Below are positions 1-8,097 of a stretch of 23,774 bases of DNA, in pieces. The position numbers were made by a program, and so were the translations under genes. Under the pieces are notes generated by a model. The model searched no databases. It worked only from the letters and a program-made list of their open reading frames with translations, and was not told the DNA's origin. Where the stretch lies: positions 1-23,774 of the forward strand of contig CADEGS010000003.1 of assembly GCA_902826945.1 (NCBI GenBank), given 5' to 3'. The stretch comes from an uncultured bacterium. Its GTDB lineage: Bacteria; Planctomycetota; UBA1135; GCA-002686595. Within the stretch, counting starts at the first letter, position 1. Each line of letters opens with the position of its first letter.

Positions 1-689
1 TCGACCTTCATCTGGATCAGCTTGCCGAGGTTCTCGACGTAGTCGTCCTCGAAGCGCTCGAGGTCGAAGTCCTCGATCGTCGAGGCGTCGATGAGCGTGC
101 TCGTCAGCTTGCGCTCCTCGGCCGAGGTCTTGGGCGCCTCGAGGTCCTCGCGGAAGGGCGCGGCGCTCTTGATGCGCTTCGCGTAGTGCAGGACGCCCAT
201 CGTCAGGAGCTTCTCGTCCGGCCGCAGCATCACGAGCTGCTCGCGCCCGGCGAGCACGATCTGCGCCAGGCCCACGACGCCCGCCTCGCGCATGCCCTCG
301 CACAGGAGCGCGTAGGGGCGCTGGCCCGCCACGCCGTCGGGCAGGAGGTAGTAGGTCTTGCCGGCCATGTAGACCGGGTCGATCGCGTCGGCCTTCACGA
401 AGCCGGCCATCTTGACCGTGCGGTCGGACTGCTTGCGGATCTTCGCCAGCTCGTCGGGGTCGATCACGACGTACTGGTCCTTGGCGTACTCGTAGCCGCT
501 CTGGATCTCGTCGCTCGAGAGCTCGCCGTGCTCCGGGCAGACCTTCTTGTAGCGCACCCGGTCGTTGCAGCCCTTGTGGAGCTGGTTCAGGTGGATCTCG
601 CCCGTCGTCTCGTGCGCGGTGAAGGCCTTCACCGGCACGGACACGAGGCTGAGTTGCAGGAAGCCCTTCCAGCTCGAGCGCGGTGCCAT
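1..689 (-). CDS. ku: Ku DNA-end-binding protein (partial, C-terminus cut off)
   Basis: Bacterial Ku forms a homodimeric ring on broken DNA ends and recruits ligase LigD for non-homologous end joining in the cytoplasm. Reading from the ATG at 689, the N-terminus (WKGFLQLSLVSVPVKAF) matches the family's usual opening, followed by HLNQLHKGCNDRVRYKKVCP, GYEYAKDQYVVIDPDEL and a YYLLPDG segment, all typical of the Ku core. About 229 codons are visible. The family is usually 260-300 residues, so only the C-terminal tail is missing. The start is supported by an AAGGAGA ribosome binding site (697-703 on the complement), 7 nt upstream. It is divergent from the pentose phosphate operon. No ligD is visible, but it could lie beyond the left edge. 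The family assignment is from sequence motifs and I regard it as firm. Confidence 0.95.
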   Translation of the reverse strand, partial: MAPRSSWKGFLQLSLVSVPVKAFTAHETTGEIHLNQLHKGCNDRVRYKKVCPEHGELSSDEIQSGYEYAKDQYVVIDPDELAKIRKQSDRTVKMAGFVKADAIDPVYMAGKTYYLLPDGVAGQRPYALLCEGMREAGVVGLAQIVLAGREQLVMLRPDEKLLTMGVLHYAKRIKSAAPFREDLEAPKTSAEERKLTSTLIDASTIEDFDLERFEDDYVENLGKLIQMKV

Positions 690-744
690 GCGACTGTCTC
701 CTTGAGGTCGCCCGGCGCGTCGCGGCGCCGCGGGCGGACCGACC

Positions 745-750
745 ATGATA
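745..750 (-). promoter_or_regulatory. Candidate -10 element for ku
   Basis: TATCAT on the complement is one of few AT-rich hexamers in this GC-rich gap and lies 55 nt upstream of the ku start. A possible -35 (TTCCGC, 770-775 on the complement) is 19 nt away and weak. Position and composition are the only support. Confidence 0.3.
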
Positions 751-840
751 GGCCGTCCTCCTTTCGGCGGCGGAAGCGCTTTCCTTGACCGCGCAGCGGA
801 GCCCGTAACGGCGGGCCGAACGCGCGAGCGGACTTCCATG

Positions 841-862
841 CGCCGCGCTGCGGCACGCGGCG
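841..862. other. GC-rich inverted repeat in the ku-gnd divergent gap
   Basis: CGCCGCG (841-847) and CGCGGCG (856-862) are perfect 7-bp arms around an 8-nt loop, with two further G-T wobble pairs outside. It lies 34 nt upstream of the candidate gnd -10. It could be an operator or just a by-product of GC-rich composition. No T-tract follows, so a terminator is unlikely. Confidence 0.25.
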
Positions 863-896
863 TGCGGGCCCGTCCCTTGTCCCGCGGACGCGACGC

Positions 897-902
897 TACC
901 AT
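897..902 (+). promoter_or_regulatory. Candidate -10 element for the gnd-zwf-pgl operon
   Basis: TACCAT in the context GCTACCAT lies 57 nt upstream of the gnd start. The nearest TTG (877) gives only a 14-nt spacer, so there is no convincing -35. The same TAC(C/G)AT hexamer recurs upstream of three other genes here. Confidence 0.3.
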
Positions 903-959
903 GGCCCCCGGCCCCTGCGACGTCGCCGCGCGCGGCGCCCGAGACCGAAAAGGAAGAGC

Positions 960-1940
960 ATGAGGATCGCGATGGTCGGACTGGGGCGCATGGGCGCCAA
1001 CATGACGCGCCGGCTGCTCGGCGCCGGGCACGAGGTCGTGGCCTTCGACCTGGACGCCGCCGCGGTGCGCGCGGCCGCCGGCGCCGGCGCCGTCGCGGCG
1101 CGGAGCCTCGAAGAGGTCGTGGCCGAGCTGCGGCCGCCGCGCGCGGTGTGGGTCATGGTCCCCGCGGGCGCGCCGACCGAGAAGGTCGTGCGCGAGCTCG
1201 GCCTGCGCCTCGAGCGCGGCGACGCGATCGTCGACGGCGGCAACTCCTTCTACAAGGACGACGCGCGGCGCGCGCGCGAGCTGGCGCCGCGCGGCATCCA
1301 CTACCTCGACGCCGGCACGAGCGGCGGCGTGTGGGGCGCCGAGCGCGGCTACTGCCTGATGGTCGGCGGCGAGCGCGAGGCCTTCGAGCGCCTGGTGCCG
1401 ATCTTCCGCGCGCTGGCGCCGGGCGCGGGCACGATCGACCGCACGCCCGGTCGCGCCGGCCGCGAGAGCACCGCCGAGGAGGGCTTCCTGCACTGCGGGC
1501 CCGCCGGCGCCGGGCACTTCGTGAAGATGGTCCACAACGGCATCGAGTACGGCCTGATGGAGGCCTACGCCGAGGGCTTCGACCTGCTGCGCGCGGCGTC
1601 GAAGCCGGAGGTCGCCGAGGAGCACCGCTACGACCTCGACGTCGCCGACATCGCCGAGCTGTGGCGGCGCGGCAGCGTGGTCGGCTCCTGGCTGCTCGAC
1701 CTGTGCTCGCGCGCGCTGGCCGAGAATCCCGCGCTCGAGGGCTACAGCGGCCACGTGGCGGACTCGGGCGAGGGGCGCTGGACGGTGCAGGCCGCGATCG
1801 AGACGGCGGTGCCGGCCGACGTCCTGACCACGGCGCTCTTCAAGCGCTTCCGCTCGCGCCAGGGGAACACCTTCGCCGAGAAGATGCTCTCGGCCATGCG
1901 CAAGCAGTTCGGCGGCCACGTCGAGCCGCCGCGGAGCTGA
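960..1940 (+). CDS. gnd: 6-phosphogluconate dehydrogenase, short NAD-type (decarboxylating)
   Basis: Oxidatively decarboxylates 6-phosphogluconate to ribulose 5-phosphate, the third step of the oxidative pentose phosphate pathway, in the cytoplasm. The 326-residue protein opens with a Rossmann motif (VGLGRMG, residues 6-12). [10 protein letters not shown] and [20 protein letters not shown] follow, then the catalytic segment [13 protein letters not shown] with Lys189 and Asn193. An acidic residue ends the second strand (VVAFD, Asp30), which is usual for NAD rather than NADP binding. The length also fits the short GndA/YqeC-like branch (about 300 residues) rather than the 470-residue enzyme. 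The start has an AGGA at 951-954. zwf begins 2 nt after the stop, so the two are co-transcribed and probably co-translated. Function is firm; cofactor choice is inferred. Confidence 0.95.
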   Translation: MRIAMVGLGRMGANMTRRLLGAGHEVVAFDLDAAAVRAAAGAGAVAARSLEEVVAELRPPRAVWVMVPAGAPTEKVVRELGLRLERGDAIVDGGNSFYKDDARRARELAPRGIHYLDAGTSGGVWGAERGYCLMVGGEREAFERLVPIFRALAPGAGTIDRTPGRAGRESTAEEGFLHCGPAGAGHFVKMVHNGIEYGLMEAYAEGFDLLRAASKPEVAEEHRYDLDVADIAELWRRGSVVGSWLLDLCSRALAENPALEGYSGHVADSGEGRWTVQAAIETAVPADVLTTALFKRFRSRQGNTFAEKMLSAMRKQFGGHVEPPRS

Positions 1941-1942
1941 CC

Positions 1943-3490
1943 ATGGCGCGCGAGAAGACCCAGGACGAGCCCGAGGCGCGCGCGCGCGGCTGCGTGGTCG
2001 TGATCCTCGGCGCCTCGGGCGACCTGACGCACCGCAAGCTGGTGCCGGCGCTCTACAACCTCTCGCGCCAGCGCCTGCTGCCGCGCCACTTCGCCGTGGT
2101 CGGCTTCGCGCGCAGCGACTGGTCGGACGAGGAGTTCCGCGCCTCCATGGCGGACAAGGTCAAGAGCTACGCGGCGGACGACTTCGACGCGAGGGCCTGG
2201 GCCTGGCTGGAGCAGCGCATCCACTACCACCGCGGAGACTTCTCGAGCGCCCCCGACTTCGCCTCGCTGAAGGAGCGCCTGGACGCGATCGACGACGAGA
2301 TCGGCGCGCCGGGCGACTACCTCTTCTACCTCGCGACCGCGCCGGAGTTCTTCACGCCGGTGGTCGGGAACCTGGACGGGGCCGGCCTGACGACCGAGCA
2401 GGGTGACGCCTGGCGGCGCGTCGTCGTCGAGAAGCCCTTCGGCCGCGACCTGGACTCCGCGCGCGCGCTGAACAGGGAGCTCCTGTGCCACCTCGCCGAG
2501 AAGCAGATCTACCGCATCGATCACTACCTCGGGAAGGAGACCGTCCAGAACCTGCTCGTGTTCCGCTTCGCGAACGGGATCTTCGAGCCGATCTGGAACC
2601 GTCGCTACGTCGACCACGTGCAGATCACGGTGGCGGAGACGCTCGGCGTCGAGGGGCGCGGCGGCTACTACGACCACGCCGGCGCGCTGCGCGACATGGT
2701 CCCGAACCACATCTTCCAGCTCATCTCGCTGGTGGCGATGGAGCCGCCGATCTCGTTCGATGCCGACGCGGTGCGCGACGAGCAGTCGAAGGCGCTGCGC
2801 GCGATCGAGCTCCTGAGCGAGGAGGCGGTCCTGACCGAGACCGTGCGCGGCCAGTACGGCGCGGGCCAGGCGGGCGAGCGCCGGCTGCCCGCCTACCGCG
2901 CCGAGGAGCGGGTGTCGCCGCAGTCGAAGACCGAGACCTTCGTCGCGATGAAGCTCGGCATCGACAACTGGCGCTGGAAGGGCGTGCCCTTCTACCTGCG
3001 CGTGGGCAAGGCGCTGCCGCAGCGCGTGACCGAGATCACGGTGCAGTTCAAGAGCCCGCCCTTCATGCTGTTCCGCGACACGCCGGTCAGCGACCTGGCG
3101 CCGAACCAGCTCGTGATCAACGTGCAGCCCGACGAGGGCATCACGCTGCACTTCGGCGTCAAGGTCCCCGGCGCGAGGATGCGCATCGGCTCGGTGGACA
3201 TGGACTTCAAGTACCGCGAGCACTTCGGGCGCGAGCTCGCCACCGGCTACGAGCGCCTGCTGCACGACGCGATCCAGGGCGACCAGACGCTCTTCCAGCG
3301 CGCCGACATGGTCGAGGCCGGCTGGGAGGTCGTGACGCCCGTGCTCGACGTGTGGCAGGCGCTGCCGGCGCGCGACTTCCCGAACTACGCCGCGGGCTCC
3401 TGGGGTCCGGCGGACGCGACCGAGCTGATCGAGCGCGACGGCCGCGCCTGGCGCGCGATCGAGCCGGACGAGGCGAGCGAGGCGGGGTGA
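1943..3490 (+). CDS. zwf: Glucose-6-phosphate 1-dehydrogenase
   Basis: Oxidises glucose 6-phosphate to 6-phosphogluconolactone, the entry step of the oxidative pentose phosphate pathway. The protein is 515 residues, normal for the family. Cofactor loop [11 protein letters not shown] is at 23-33, [11 protein letters not shown] follows, substrate-binding RIDHYLGKE carries Asp193, His194 and Lys198, and [17 protein letters not shown] carries the presumed catalytic His256. The reading frame is open far upstream inside gnd, but the homology begins just after the ATG at 1943. That ATG has a GGAG (1933-1936) inside the end of gnd, 6 nt upstream. The stop codon overlaps the start of pgl. All key residues are present, and nothing suggests a pseudogene. 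Confidence 0.97.
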   Translation: MAREKTQDEPEARARGCVVVILGASGDLTHRKLVPALYNLSRQRLLPRHFAVVGFARSDWSDEEFRASMADKVKSYAADDFDARAWAWLEQRIHYHRGDFSSAPDFASLKERLDAIDDEIGAPGDYLFYLATAPEFFTPVVGNLDGAGLTTEQGDAWRRVVVEKPFGRDLDSARALNRELLCHLAEKQIYRIDHYLGKETVQNLLVFRFANGIFEPIWNRRYVDHVQITVAETLGVEGRGGYYDHAGALRDMVPNHIFQLISLVAMEPPISFDADAVRDEQSKALRAIELLSEEAVLTETVRGQYGAGQAGERRLPAYRAEERVSPQSKTETFVAMKLGIDNWRWKGVPFYLRVGKALPQRVTEITVQFKSPPFMLFRDTPVSDLAPNQLVINVQPDEGITLHFGVKVPGARMRIGSVDMDFKYREHFGRELATGYERLLHDAIQGDQTLFQRADMVEAGWEVVTPVLDVWQALPARDFPNYAAGSWGPADATELIERDGRAWRAIEPDEASEAG

Positions 3491-4203
3491 GCGCGCCGCG
3501 GCGCACGGTGCTCCCCGACGCCGCCGCCCTGGCGGAGCGCGCGGCGGAGCTCGTGCTCGAGGCCGCGCGCGCGGCGCTGGCGGCGCGCGGGCGCTTCGAC
3601 CTCGTGCTCTCCGGCGGCTCGACGCCCGCGCACCTCTACCGCGCGCTCGCGCGCCGGCCGGCGGAGGCCTTCGGGGGCTGGCACCTGTGGTGGGGCGACG
3701 AGCGCCTCGTCCCGCCGGACGACCAGGACAGCAACCAGCGCCTGGTGCGCGAGACGCTGCTCGCGTCGCACCCCTGGCCGCCCGAGCGCGTGCACCCGAT
3801 CCCGACCGAGGGCGTGACGGCGGCCGAGGCGGCGCGCCTCTACGAGCGCGCGCTGCGCGCGGAGCTCGGCGTGCGCGAGCCGCTGTTCGACCTCGTGCTG
3901 CTCGGCCTCGGCACCGACGGGCACACCGCGTCGCTCTTCCCCGGCGGCGAGGCGCTCGACGTGCGCGACGCGCTGGCCGCCGCCGCGCGCCCCGCGCACG
4001 CGCCGCACGCGCGCGTCACGCTGAGCCTGCCCGCGCTGTGCTCGGCGCGCGACGTCCTGTTCCTCGTCAGCGGCGCCGAGAAGCGCGCGATGCTCGCGCG
4101 CGTCCTCGCGCTGGCGGAGCCCGCGCCCGAGCTGCCCGCCTCGCTCGTGCGCGCGCGCGCCGGCCGCACGCTCTGGCTGTGCGACGAGGCGGCGGCCGGC
4201 TGA
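3487..4203 (+). CDS. pgl: 6-phosphogluconolactonase
   Basis: Hydrolyses 6-phosphogluconolactone to 6-phosphogluconate, linking the zwf and gnd steps. I place the start at the GTG of a GTGA overlap with the zwf stop (4-nt overlap, typical of translational coupling), giving 238 residues, the usual length for the DevB/SOL family. Family motifs in order are [35 protein letters not shown] and [19 protein letters not shown]. The reading frame continues upstream through zwf, but that part is an out-of-frame shadow of zwf. With its two neighbours it completes the oxidative branch from glucose 6-phosphate to ribulose 5-phosphate. Confidence 0.95.
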   Translation: MSAPRRTVLPDAAALAERAAELVLEAARAALAARGRFDLVLSGGSTPAHLYRALARRPAEAFGGWHLWWGDERLVPPDDQDSNQRLVRETLLASHPWPPERVHPIPTEGVTAAEAARLYERALRAELGVREPLFDLVLLGLGTDGHTASLFPGGEALDVRDALAAAARPAHAPHARVTLSLPALCSARDVLFLVSGAEKRAMLARVLALAEPAPELPASLVRARAGRTLWLCDEAAAG

Positions 4204-4247
4204 GGAGTCGTCCCCGGCCGCGAGCGCGTCCGCCCGCGCGGCGCCGA

Positions 4248-4276
4248 TTGGAGCCGCGCCCCTCCTCGGCTACCTT
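4248..4276 (+). promoter_or_regulatory. Candidate sigma70-like promoter for the HerA-like ATPase gene
   Basis: TTGGAG (4248-4253) and TACCTT (4271-4276, context GGCTACCTT) are separated by 17 nt, the best -35/-10 pair I see in the window. Transcription from it would leave a 5' leader of only about 12 nt before the ATG at 4295, and no clear Shine-Dalgarno is present there. Confidence 0.4.
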
Positions 4277-4294
4277 GGGCGGCCCGGCGCGCCC

Positions 4295-6847
4295 ATGGCA
4301 GACCTCGAGAAGCCCGGCTCCTTCTACCTCGGCCGCGCGCAGAGCGCGCCGGGCGGCGAGCCCGACGGCGAGCCGCTGCTCTACGACGCGCGCCACCTGA
4401 CGACGCACGCGCTGTGCGTCGGCATGACCGGCAGCGGCAAGACGGGCCTGGGGATCGGCCTGCTCGAGGAGGCCGCGCTCGACGGCGTGCCCGCGATCGT
4501 CGTCGATCCCAAGGGCGACATGGCGAACCTCTTGCTCGCCTTCCCCGAGCTGCGCCCCGAGGACTTCGCGCCCTGGGTCGACCCCGACGAGGCGACGCGC
4601 CTCGGGATCGCGCCCGACGAGCTCGCGCGCCGCACGGCCGCGAGCTGGCGCGAGGGCCTGGCGCAGTGGGGGCAGGACGGCGCGCGCATCGCGCGCCTGC
4701 GCGCCGCGGCCGACTTCGCCGTCTACACGCCGGGCAGCACCGCCGCGCGGCCGCTGCGCGTGCTGCGCTCGCTGGCGGCGCCGCCGCCCGCGCTGCGCGC
4801 CGACGTCGAGGCGCTGAACGAGCGCGTCACCGGCAGCGTCAGCGGCCTGCTCGCGCTGCTCGGCATCGACGCCGACCCGATCCAGAGCCGCGAGGCGATC
4901 CTGCTCGCGAACATCGTGCAGCGCGCCTGGAACGAGGGCCGCGACCTCGACCTGGCCGAGCTGATCCGCGCCATCCAGGACCCGCCCTTCGAGCGCCTGG
5001 GCGTGCTCGCCGTCGACGCCTTCTTCCCGGCCAAGGAGCGCTTCCAGCTCGCGCTCGCGCTCAACAACCTGCTGGCCTCGCCCGGCTTCGCCGCGTGGCT
5101 CGAGGGCGAGCCGCTCGACGTCGCGCGCCTGCTGTGGACCGCGGACGGCCGCCCGCGCGTCTCGATCCTCTCGATCGCGCACCTCTCCGAGACCGAGCGG
5201 ATGTTCTTCGTGACGCTGCTGCTCGGCGAGGTGCTGGCCTGGGTGCGCACGCAGCCGGGCACGACCAGCCTGCGCGCGCTCCTCTACATGGACGAGATCT
5301 TCGGCTTCTTCCCGCCGACGCGGGAGCCGCCGTCCAAGCGCCCGATGCTGACGCTGCTCAAGCAGGCGCGCGCGTATGGCCTCGGGATCGTGCTCGCCAC
5401 GCAGAACCCGGTCGACCTCGACTACAAGGGCCTCTCGAACGCCGGCACGTGGTTCCTCGGCCGCCTGCAGACCGAGCGCGACAAGCTGCGCGTGCTCGAC
5501 GGCCTCGAGGGCGCGCTGCGCGGTGCGGGCCGCGCCTTCGACCGCGCCGAGCTCGAGGCGATCCTGTCGGGCCTGGGCAAGCGCGTGTTCCTGATGCACG
5601 ACGTGCACGCCGAGCGCCCGCAGCTCTTCCGCACGCGCTGGGCGCTCAGCTACCTGCACGGCCCGCTCTCGCGCGCGCAGCTCCGCCGCCTGGCGGGCGC
5701 GGCGCCGGCGGAAGCGCCGGGTGCTCAGGCGTCCGCAGCGGGAGCGCAGGCGTCCGCGACGGCAGCGCAACCCGCTTCTCCTGGAGCGCAGGCCGCCGCG
5801 CCGGCCCCTTCGCCGGCAGCTTCTGTCGCGCCGTCGCCCGCGCCCGCGGCGCCCGCGGCGGGCAAGGACGCGACGGCGAGCGCCGGCACCGCGCGCCCCG
5901 TGCTCGACCCCGCGATCGAGGAGCGCTTCGCACGGGCCAGCGCGCCGCTCGCTGCGGGCGAGACGCGCCTCTACCGTCCGATGCTGCACGCGCACGCGCG
6001 CCTGCACCACAAGAGCGCGAGCCCGCGCGTGGACGCCTGGCGCGAGCTCGACGTGCTCGTGCCGCTCGGGGCCGAGGCGTCCGAGCCGCCCTGGGACGAG
6101 GCCGAGGTGGCGAGCGGCGCCGCCGTGCCGCCGACGCAGGACGAGCCCGACGCCGGCGCGCGCTTCGACGCGCTCCCCGCCGAGGCCGCGCGCCCCGAGC
6201 GCTGGTCGCGCTGGCAGAAGGCGCTCCTCGCGCACCTCTACCGCACGCAGCCGCTCGTGCTCTACGAGTGCGCCGCGGTCGAGCTCGTCTCCGAGCCGGG
6301 CGAGGCCGAGGCGAACTTCCGCCTGCGCTTCGAGCACGCGCTCGCGGCGAGGCGCGAGCAGGAGGCCGCCGCGCTGCGCGAGCGCGCCGAAGCGCGCCTC
6401 GAGCGCGCGCGCGAGGCCGTGCGCAAGGCGCGCGAGCGGGTCGGCGTGCAGGAGGAGCAGCTCGGCCAGAAGAAGCGCGAGGGCTGGATCGCGGTCGGCT
6501 CCTCGCTGCTCGGCGCGCTCTTCAGCAAGAAGCGCGCGAGCGCCGCGAACGTCGGCCGCGCCTCGTCGGCGGCGCGCGCCATGGGCCGCAGCGCGCGCGA
6601 GCAGGCCGACGTCGAGCGCGCCGAGCGCGACCTGAAGGCGGCGGAGGAAGCGCTCGCGGCGCTCGAGCAGGACCTCGCGCGCGACGTCGCCGCGCTGGAA
6701 GAGCGCTTCCGCCCCGCCGGCCTCGCGCTCGAGGAGCGCGCGGTCGCCCCGCGCAAGTCCGACCTCGAGCTCTCCGGCCCGTGCCTGCTGTGGGTCCCCT
6801 GGACGCTCGCGCCGGGCGGCGTGGCGCGCCGAGCGCTGGCGCGCTGA
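4295..6847 (+). CDS. HerA/DUF853-like P-loop ATPase with C-terminal coiled coils
   Basis: An 850-residue P-loop ATPase of the DUF87/DUF853 (HerA/FtsK-like) group. The Walker A motif GMTGSGKT is at 43-50, followed by IVVDPKGDMANLL. Walker B is LLYMDEIFGFF, with Asp333 and Glu334. ATQNPVDLDYKGLSNAG is a sensor/arginine-finger region typical of DUF853 proteins. After about residue 468 comes an Ala/Pro/Gln linker with GAQASA-type repeats. The C-terminal half has two strong heptad-like charged helices (about 683-732 and 767-805) flanking a short glycine-rich hydrophobic patch (VGSSLLGALF). Such proteins form hexameric motors on DNA or peptides, but the substrate of this branch is unknown to me. 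No nurA-like nuclease is adjacent. It starts 91 nt after pgl with its own candidate promoter, so it is probably a separate unit. Family assignment is good; role is open. Confidence 0.85.
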   Translation: MADLEKPGSFYLGRAQSAPGGEPDGEPLLYDARHLTTHALCVGMTGSGKTGLGIGLLEEAALDGVPAIVVDPKGDMANLLLAFPELRPEDFAPWVDPDEATRLGIAPDELARRTAASWREGLAQWGQDGARIARLRAAADFAVYTPGSTAARPLRVLRSLAAPPPALRADVEALNERVTGSVSGLLALLGIDADPIQSREAILLANIVQRAWNEGRDLDLAELIRAIQDPPFERLGVLAVDAFFPAKERFQLALALNNLLASPGFAAWLEGEPLDVARLLWTADGRPRVSILSIAHLSETERMFFVTLLLGEVLAWVRTQPGTTSLRALLYMDEIFGFFPPTREPPSKRPMLTLLKQARAYGLGIVLATQNPVDLDYKGLSNAGTWFLGRLQTERDKLRVLDGLEGALRGAGRAFDRAELEAILSGLGKRVFLMHDVHAERPQLFRTRWALSYLHGPLSRAQLRRLAGAAPAEAPGAQASAAGAQASATAAQPASPGAQAAAPAPSPAASVAPSPAPAAPAAGKDATASAGTARPVLDPAIEERFARASAPLAAGETRLYRPMLHAHARLHHKSASPRVDAWRELDVLVPLGAEASEPPWDEAEVASGAAVPPTQDEPDAGARFDALPAEAARPERWSRWQKALLAHLYRTQPLVLYECAAVELVSEPGEAEANFRLRFEHALAARREQEAAALRERAEARLERAREAVRKARERVGVQEEQLGQKKREGWIAVGSSLLGALFSKKRASAANVGRASSAARAMGRSAREQADVERAERDLKAAEEALAALEQDLARDVAALEERFRPAGLALEERAVAPRKSDLELSGPCLLWVPWTLAPGGVARRALAR

Positions 6848-6869
6848 GCGACGCCGACGCCAGGCGGTT

Positions 6870-6887
6870 GAGCGGCGCAGGCCGCTC
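6870..6887. terminator. Candidate bidirectional terminator hairpin
   Basis: GAGCGGC (6870-6876), GCAG loop, GCCGCTC (6881-6887): a perfect 7-bp stem with a 4-nt loop. It sits in the 43-nt gap between the convergent ATPase and lipoprotein genes, where a shared terminator is expected. There is no T-run on either strand. Confidence 0.5.
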
Positions 6888-6890
6888 GGC

Positions 6891-7769
6891 TCAGTTCGAC
6901 GCCGGCACGCTCTCGGTGGGCTTGATGCCCTCGAACAGCTGGTCCGCGCTCTTCAGCCACTTGCCGTTGCGGCGCTCCACCGCGATCCCGCCGGGTGAGG
7001 CGTCCTTCCACTGCGCCCAGCCCTTCACGCCGTCCCAGCTCTTCACGCGGTGGAAGAAGCGCTCGGCCGAGCGCTCGAACGTGACGCCGGCGCGGTAGTC
7101 GGCGCCGGCGAGCTTCTGCGCCTCGGTGAGCGACTCCGGCGCGAGCGTGAACTCGAGCGCGCGGATCTGGCGGAAGGGTGTGTCGGGCAACTCCGGCAGG
7201 ATCTGGCCGTTCATCGCTCGCTGCTGGAGCTGCGTCGTCCAGCCGTCGGGTCCTTTCGTCCAGTGCTCCTCGAGAGTCGCCAGGACGAACGCGCGCGCCT
7301 CGAGGTCGAGCGCCGACGGCTGCCGCGCGGCCGCCGGCGGCGCGCCGGCCGCCCTGGCCGCACCGGCCGCGGGCAGGTCGAGGTCGACCTTGGGCTCCCA
7401 GCCCGCGTCGGTCCTGGCGAAGTCGACGCTGCCCGTGATCGTGCGCGTCTCGCCGCGCGCGACGCGCTCGCTCGGCCAGGTCTCCGTCGCGCCGAGCGCC
7501 AGCCCCGCGTGCTCGCCGCCCAGCACCCAGAAGCCGTCCTCCGCGAACGCGAGCTCCGCCGTGAACCCGACGCTGACGACCTCGAGCCCCAGGATGTCGC
7601 CCTTCTGCGTGTCTTGCTCCTCGAAGCTCGCGAGCGACACCTTGCCGCCCGCGTGCTGCGCGATCTCGGCTGCCAGCACCGCCCTGGCCTCGCTTCCGTC
7701 GGGCGTGGACGACCCGCACCCGGCGGGGACGAGCGCGGCGAGGGTGAGAACGAGCGTGGAAGGCTTCAT
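6891..7769 (-). CDS. Putative exported lipoprotein, function unknown
   Basis: A 292-residue protein that I do not recognise. It begins MKPSTLVLTLAALVPAGCGSS, a short positively charged and hydrophobic signal ending in Ala-Gly-Cys. Cys18 is the likely lipidated residue, though Pro at -3 makes the lipobox imperfect. The rest is soluble and mixed alpha/beta, with an Ala/Pro-rich stretch near the middle (AAGAARAAGAPPAAARQ) dividing it in two. The N-terminal half (ARAVLAAEIAQHAGGKVSL onwards) looks like a small beta domain. The C-terminal half is Trp-rich (SWDGVKGWAQWKDASPGG). The start is set by a GAGGAGA ribosome binding site (7777-7783 on the complement), 7 nt upstream. The reading frame extends upstream to 8312, but that part overlaps the divergent CHAT gene and is not credible. 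It is divergent from the TPR-CHAT gene. Confidence 0.8.
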   Translation of the reverse strand: MKPSTLVLTLAALVPAGCGSSTPDGSEARAVLAAEIAQHAGGKVSLASFEEQDTQKGDILGLEVVSVGFTAELAFAEDGFWVLGGEHAGLALGATETWPSERVARGETRTITGSVDFARTDAGWEPKVDLDLPAAGAARAAGAPPAAARQPSALDLEARAFVLATLEEHWTKGPDGWTTQLQQRAMNGQILPELPDTPFRQIRALEFTLAPESLTEAQKLAGADYRAGVTFERSAERFFHRVKSWDGVKGWAQWKDASPGGIAVERRNGKWLKSADQLFEGIKPTESVPASN

Positions 7770-7800
7770 CGGAGACTCTCCTCGGGGTGAGCGGGTTGGA

Positions 7801-7819
7801 TGGCGCCGGAGCAGCGCCA
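7801..7819. promoter_or_regulatory. Dyad TGGCGC-N7-GCGCCA, possible operator
   Basis: Perfect 6-bp inverted arms with a 7-nt spacer lie 31 nt upstream of the lipoprotein-like gene start, where a regulator could bind. Short GC-rich dyads are common by chance at this base composition. Confidence 0.25.
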
Positions 7820-8063
7820 ACGACCGCAGATGCGCGAGCGCGGTGCCCGTCCGCAGTGCTTTCTCGGGCTTCGAGCGTCTCGCGCGGCGCCCCGTGGCCC
7901 CCGTTGGCTGGGCGGCCCTGGACGCTGGCTGACCCCTCGACGGCGTGGCGCGCCGGACGCAAGCGCGCTGACGCCGAGCGTGGACGAGCGCGGTACGCCG
8001 AGGCTGGGCAAGAAAAAGGAGTCGCGCGCCCGTTCGGTCCGACCGCGGAGCGTCATGCCGCTC

Positions 8064-8069
8064 TACCAT
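8064..8069 (+). promoter_or_regulatory. Candidate -10 element for the TPR-CHAT pair
   Basis: TACCAT lies 28 nt upstream of the GTG start of the first TPR-CHAT gene, so a transcript would have a leader of about 20 nt. No good -35 lies 16-18 nt upstream. Confidence 0.3.
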
Positions 8070-8097
8070 CCGCAGAGCCGGACGAAGAGCCTCCCCC

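Larger units (their letters stand above)
7770..8097. other. Divergent intergenic region, no gene seen
   Basis: These 328 nt separate the lipoprotein-like gene from the first TPR-CHAT gene. Open frames cross it on both strands but their translations are Arg/Pro/Ala-rich composition artefacts. It holds the lipoprotein ribosome binding site, a TGGCGC-N7-GCGCCA dyad (7801-7819), an A-rich patch (AAGAAAAAGGAG, 8010-8021) with no start codon at a usable distance, and a TACCAT candidate -10 (8064-8069). Confidence 0.6.

Noticed and set aside
186..788. Plus-strand open frame opposite ku
   Set aside because: His/Arg/Leu-rich antisense translation. The minus strand gives an unmistakable Ku sequence with a good ribosome binding site.
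4067..6337. Minus-strand open frame (756 codons) opposite pgl and the ATPase
   Set aside because: Antisense shadow; it covers Walker A and B motifs on the plus strand and shows only low-complexity Arg-rich sequence.
4295..6847. Functional link of the HerA-like ATPase with Ku in DNA end repair
   Set aside because: They are on opposite strands, separated by an unrelated metabolic operon, and no nuclease or ligase is present. Proximity alone does not support it.
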